Of a stretch of 48,782 bases of DNA, positions 47,780-48,782 are shown one piece after another. The DNA is from a virus. Where the stretch lies: positions 64,001 to 112,782 of the IMG/VR virus record IMGVR_UViG_3300025649_000002. One strand, 5' to 3'. The position numbers and the translations under genes are program-made. Under the pieces are notes generated by a model. The model did not search any database. It was not told the origin of the DNA and was given only the letters and a program-made list of their open reading frames with translations. Numbering within the stretch: position 1 is the stretch's first letter; each line of letters begins with the position of its first letter.

Positions 47780-48782
47780 CTATTTATATTTTTCTTTCCA
47801 TATATATTCGTCTATTTTATTTAACTTATCGACTTTATCCTTTCTCTTTACAGTCAATTCTGTAGTCTCTGTATTTGTTTTGAATATTCGTGAAATTGTG
47901 AATTTATCAAATATATTTTTCACAATTATCATATCAATGTTTAAAATATTATAAATATTCTTTATTACCAAATCAATATTATTCGGATTCAATTGTAATT
48001 GTTTTGATAGTTCTGGTTTGATATGTGAAAGATATTGAAGTTCAAGTACCTTATCATCTATATCTGCAATTTCTTTTGTTAGAACTCCTTCAACAACTTT
48101 TCTATGTAATTTGTATATATTCAATAACATTCCATCAACAGAAATCAATACAACTTTTCCTTTTGTATTGACCATGTTACATTCAAATGTTATAGTTCCA
48201 GTTAATTCTTTATCCAATTTTTCAGTAAGTTTTTGCATGTTAATCATTCTAGGTCTCAGAATTTTTAACCTGACTTTTGTTGATGTTTTAGACTCATCGA
48301 TATAACCAATAGATTTTTCAATTTCAACTTCTTTACTAAACTTTTTCAACAATGAAATGAATGTTTTGCCAGGAGGAATTGATGTTATGAGAATCGATTT
48401 ATTTACCGTATCGACCGTGTATCTCCCCTTGACTTCCATTTTTCCTTTACCCGTTGTCAAGATACTCTTATCAATAGAATTCAAGTCACAGTCGATTTTC
48501 GGGTTAATAACAGGTTCTGTCTTACGTCTCTTGAGTATCCATTCAAGACGTTTCTTCAAATCCTTTTTTTCATAACAAGGAATGATTGTTCGATAACCAA
48601 ATCCTATTCCTTGACAAAATGATTCTCCCAATAAACAGAATGGATATTTAGTTGGGAGGAATATTGGTTCCATGTCAATCTCTCTTGCTTCCATTGGAAC
48701 AATATTGATATTTTCAAATGCCATATCCAATATTTCTTTATTGGATTTACATTCTGTATATCTTTGTGCGGCCGCTGGAGAT
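47780..48782 (-). CDS. Type IIA topoisomerase subunit A-like (5' partial)
   Basis: The frame is open to the window edge: upstream of a TTG at 48730 the chain reads SPAAAQRYTECKSNKEIL, the active-site region of GyrA/ParC-type subunits, with the catalytic Tyr codon at 48758-48760. After it come PTKYPFCLLGESFCQGIGFGYRTIIP and ILITSIPPGKTFISLLKKF, fitting the GyrA DNA-gate and tower regions, and a helical coiled-coil-type end (VKRKDKVDKLNKIDEYIW). The start and N-terminal winged-helix part lie beyond 48782. It would pass DNA strands for replication with an ATPase subunit. Confidence 0.8.
   Translation of the reverse strand, partial: SPAAAQRYTECKSNKEILDMAFENINIVPMEAREIDMEPIFLPTKYPFCLLGESFCQGIGFGYRTIIPCYEKKDLKKRLEWILKRRKTEPVINPKIDCDLNSIDKSILTTGKGKMEVKGRYTVDTVNKSILITSIPPGKTFISLLKKFSKEVEIEKSIGYIDESKTSTKVRLKILRPRMINMQKLTEKLDKELTGTITFECNMVNTKGKVVLISVDGMLLNIYKLHRKVVEGVLTKEIADIDDKVLELQYLSHIKPELSKQLQLNPNNIDLVIKNIYNILNIDMIIVKNIFDKFTISRIFKTNTETTELTVKRKDKVDKLNKIDEYIWKEKYK

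Noticed and set aside
48728-48730. TTG at 48730 as the start of the topoisomerase gene
   Set aside because: The frame stays open upstream and encodes the catalytic-Tyr region (SPAAAQRYTECK), so the real start lies beyond the window.
1-48782. tRNA genes, IS elements and CRISPR arrays
   Set aside because: Nothing tRNA-like, transposase-like or spaced-repeat-like was recognised by eye in either strand; the few non-coding gaps are short and contain hairpins or ribosome sites. A tRNA scan was not possible.

Overview
The window reads as part of the genome of a large, low-GC tailed bacteriophage (jumbo-phage type). Genes are packed head to tail with 1-50 nt overlaps, there is no gap over about 200 bp, many small proteins are unrecognised, and the enzymes are typical of large phages: unsplit multisubunit RNA polymerase beta and beta' subunits, NAD-dependent DNA ligase, dUTPase, an SbcC/SbcD (T4 gp46/47-like) pair, a UvsW-like helicase carrying an intein, a type IIA topoisomerase subunit, and enzymes of the preQ0 (7-deazaguanine) pathway. 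The host cannot be fixed from sequence. Clean AGGAG-type ribosome sites and a type IV prepilin-like protein point only to a bacterium, perhaps one with type IV pili.

Layout. Positions 1-3444 are on the + strand: a tandem AP2-like DNA-binding protein, small membrane and unknown proteins, and a secreted 355-aa protein. Two related hairpins sit just after stop codons, and the block ends in a strong terminator at 3433-3460. Everything from 3463 to 48782 is on the - strand, so transcription runs from high to low coordinates. Going down in coordinate, it holds: topoisomerase A (5' end outside the window), an Sm-like protein, an HNH-QueD fusion, the intein-split helicase, a radical SAM/SPASM enzyme, a WLP-repeat protein, two prepilin-like proteins, a membrane-anchored lytic transglycosylase, SbcD and SbcC separated by three small genes, a HAD phosphatase, an E1-like/E2-like cassette, a possible winged-helix protein, rpoC, a hairpin, rpoB, folE, a separately transcribed acidic protein, a run of small genes with a PolB-like fragment, a PLD nuclease, a W-repeat protein, a methyltransferase, a cluster of SNSSS-tagged proteins, gat-queC, more small genes, dUTPase, DNA ligase, and a putative baseplate hub protein.

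How the genes fit together. FolE (22518-23303), HNH-QueD (45859-46746) and Gat-QueC (13983-15680) are three preQ0 pathway steps placed at separate loci. That suggests the phage makes 7-deazaguanine for DNA modification; QueE and a DNA-inserting transglycosylase (DpdA) were not seen here. rpoC and rpoB are in one operon with FolE, and a terminator-like hairpin between them may set stoichiometry. Upstream in the same operon is an E1-like ThiF protein and a protein with an E2-like HPN...Cys motif, a candidate phage ubiquitin-like conjugation cassette.

The least explained signals are a 16-residue N-terminal tag (MKxRxxF[VI]SNSSSxSF) shared by six otherwise diverse small proteins, a second family of small proteins ending in a common amphipathic tail (xxIIWKLK or similar) with one decayed member, the E1/E2-like cassette, and a phage-encoded prepilin with a degenerate tandem copy. 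All function calls come from reading motifs by eye; no database search was possible.
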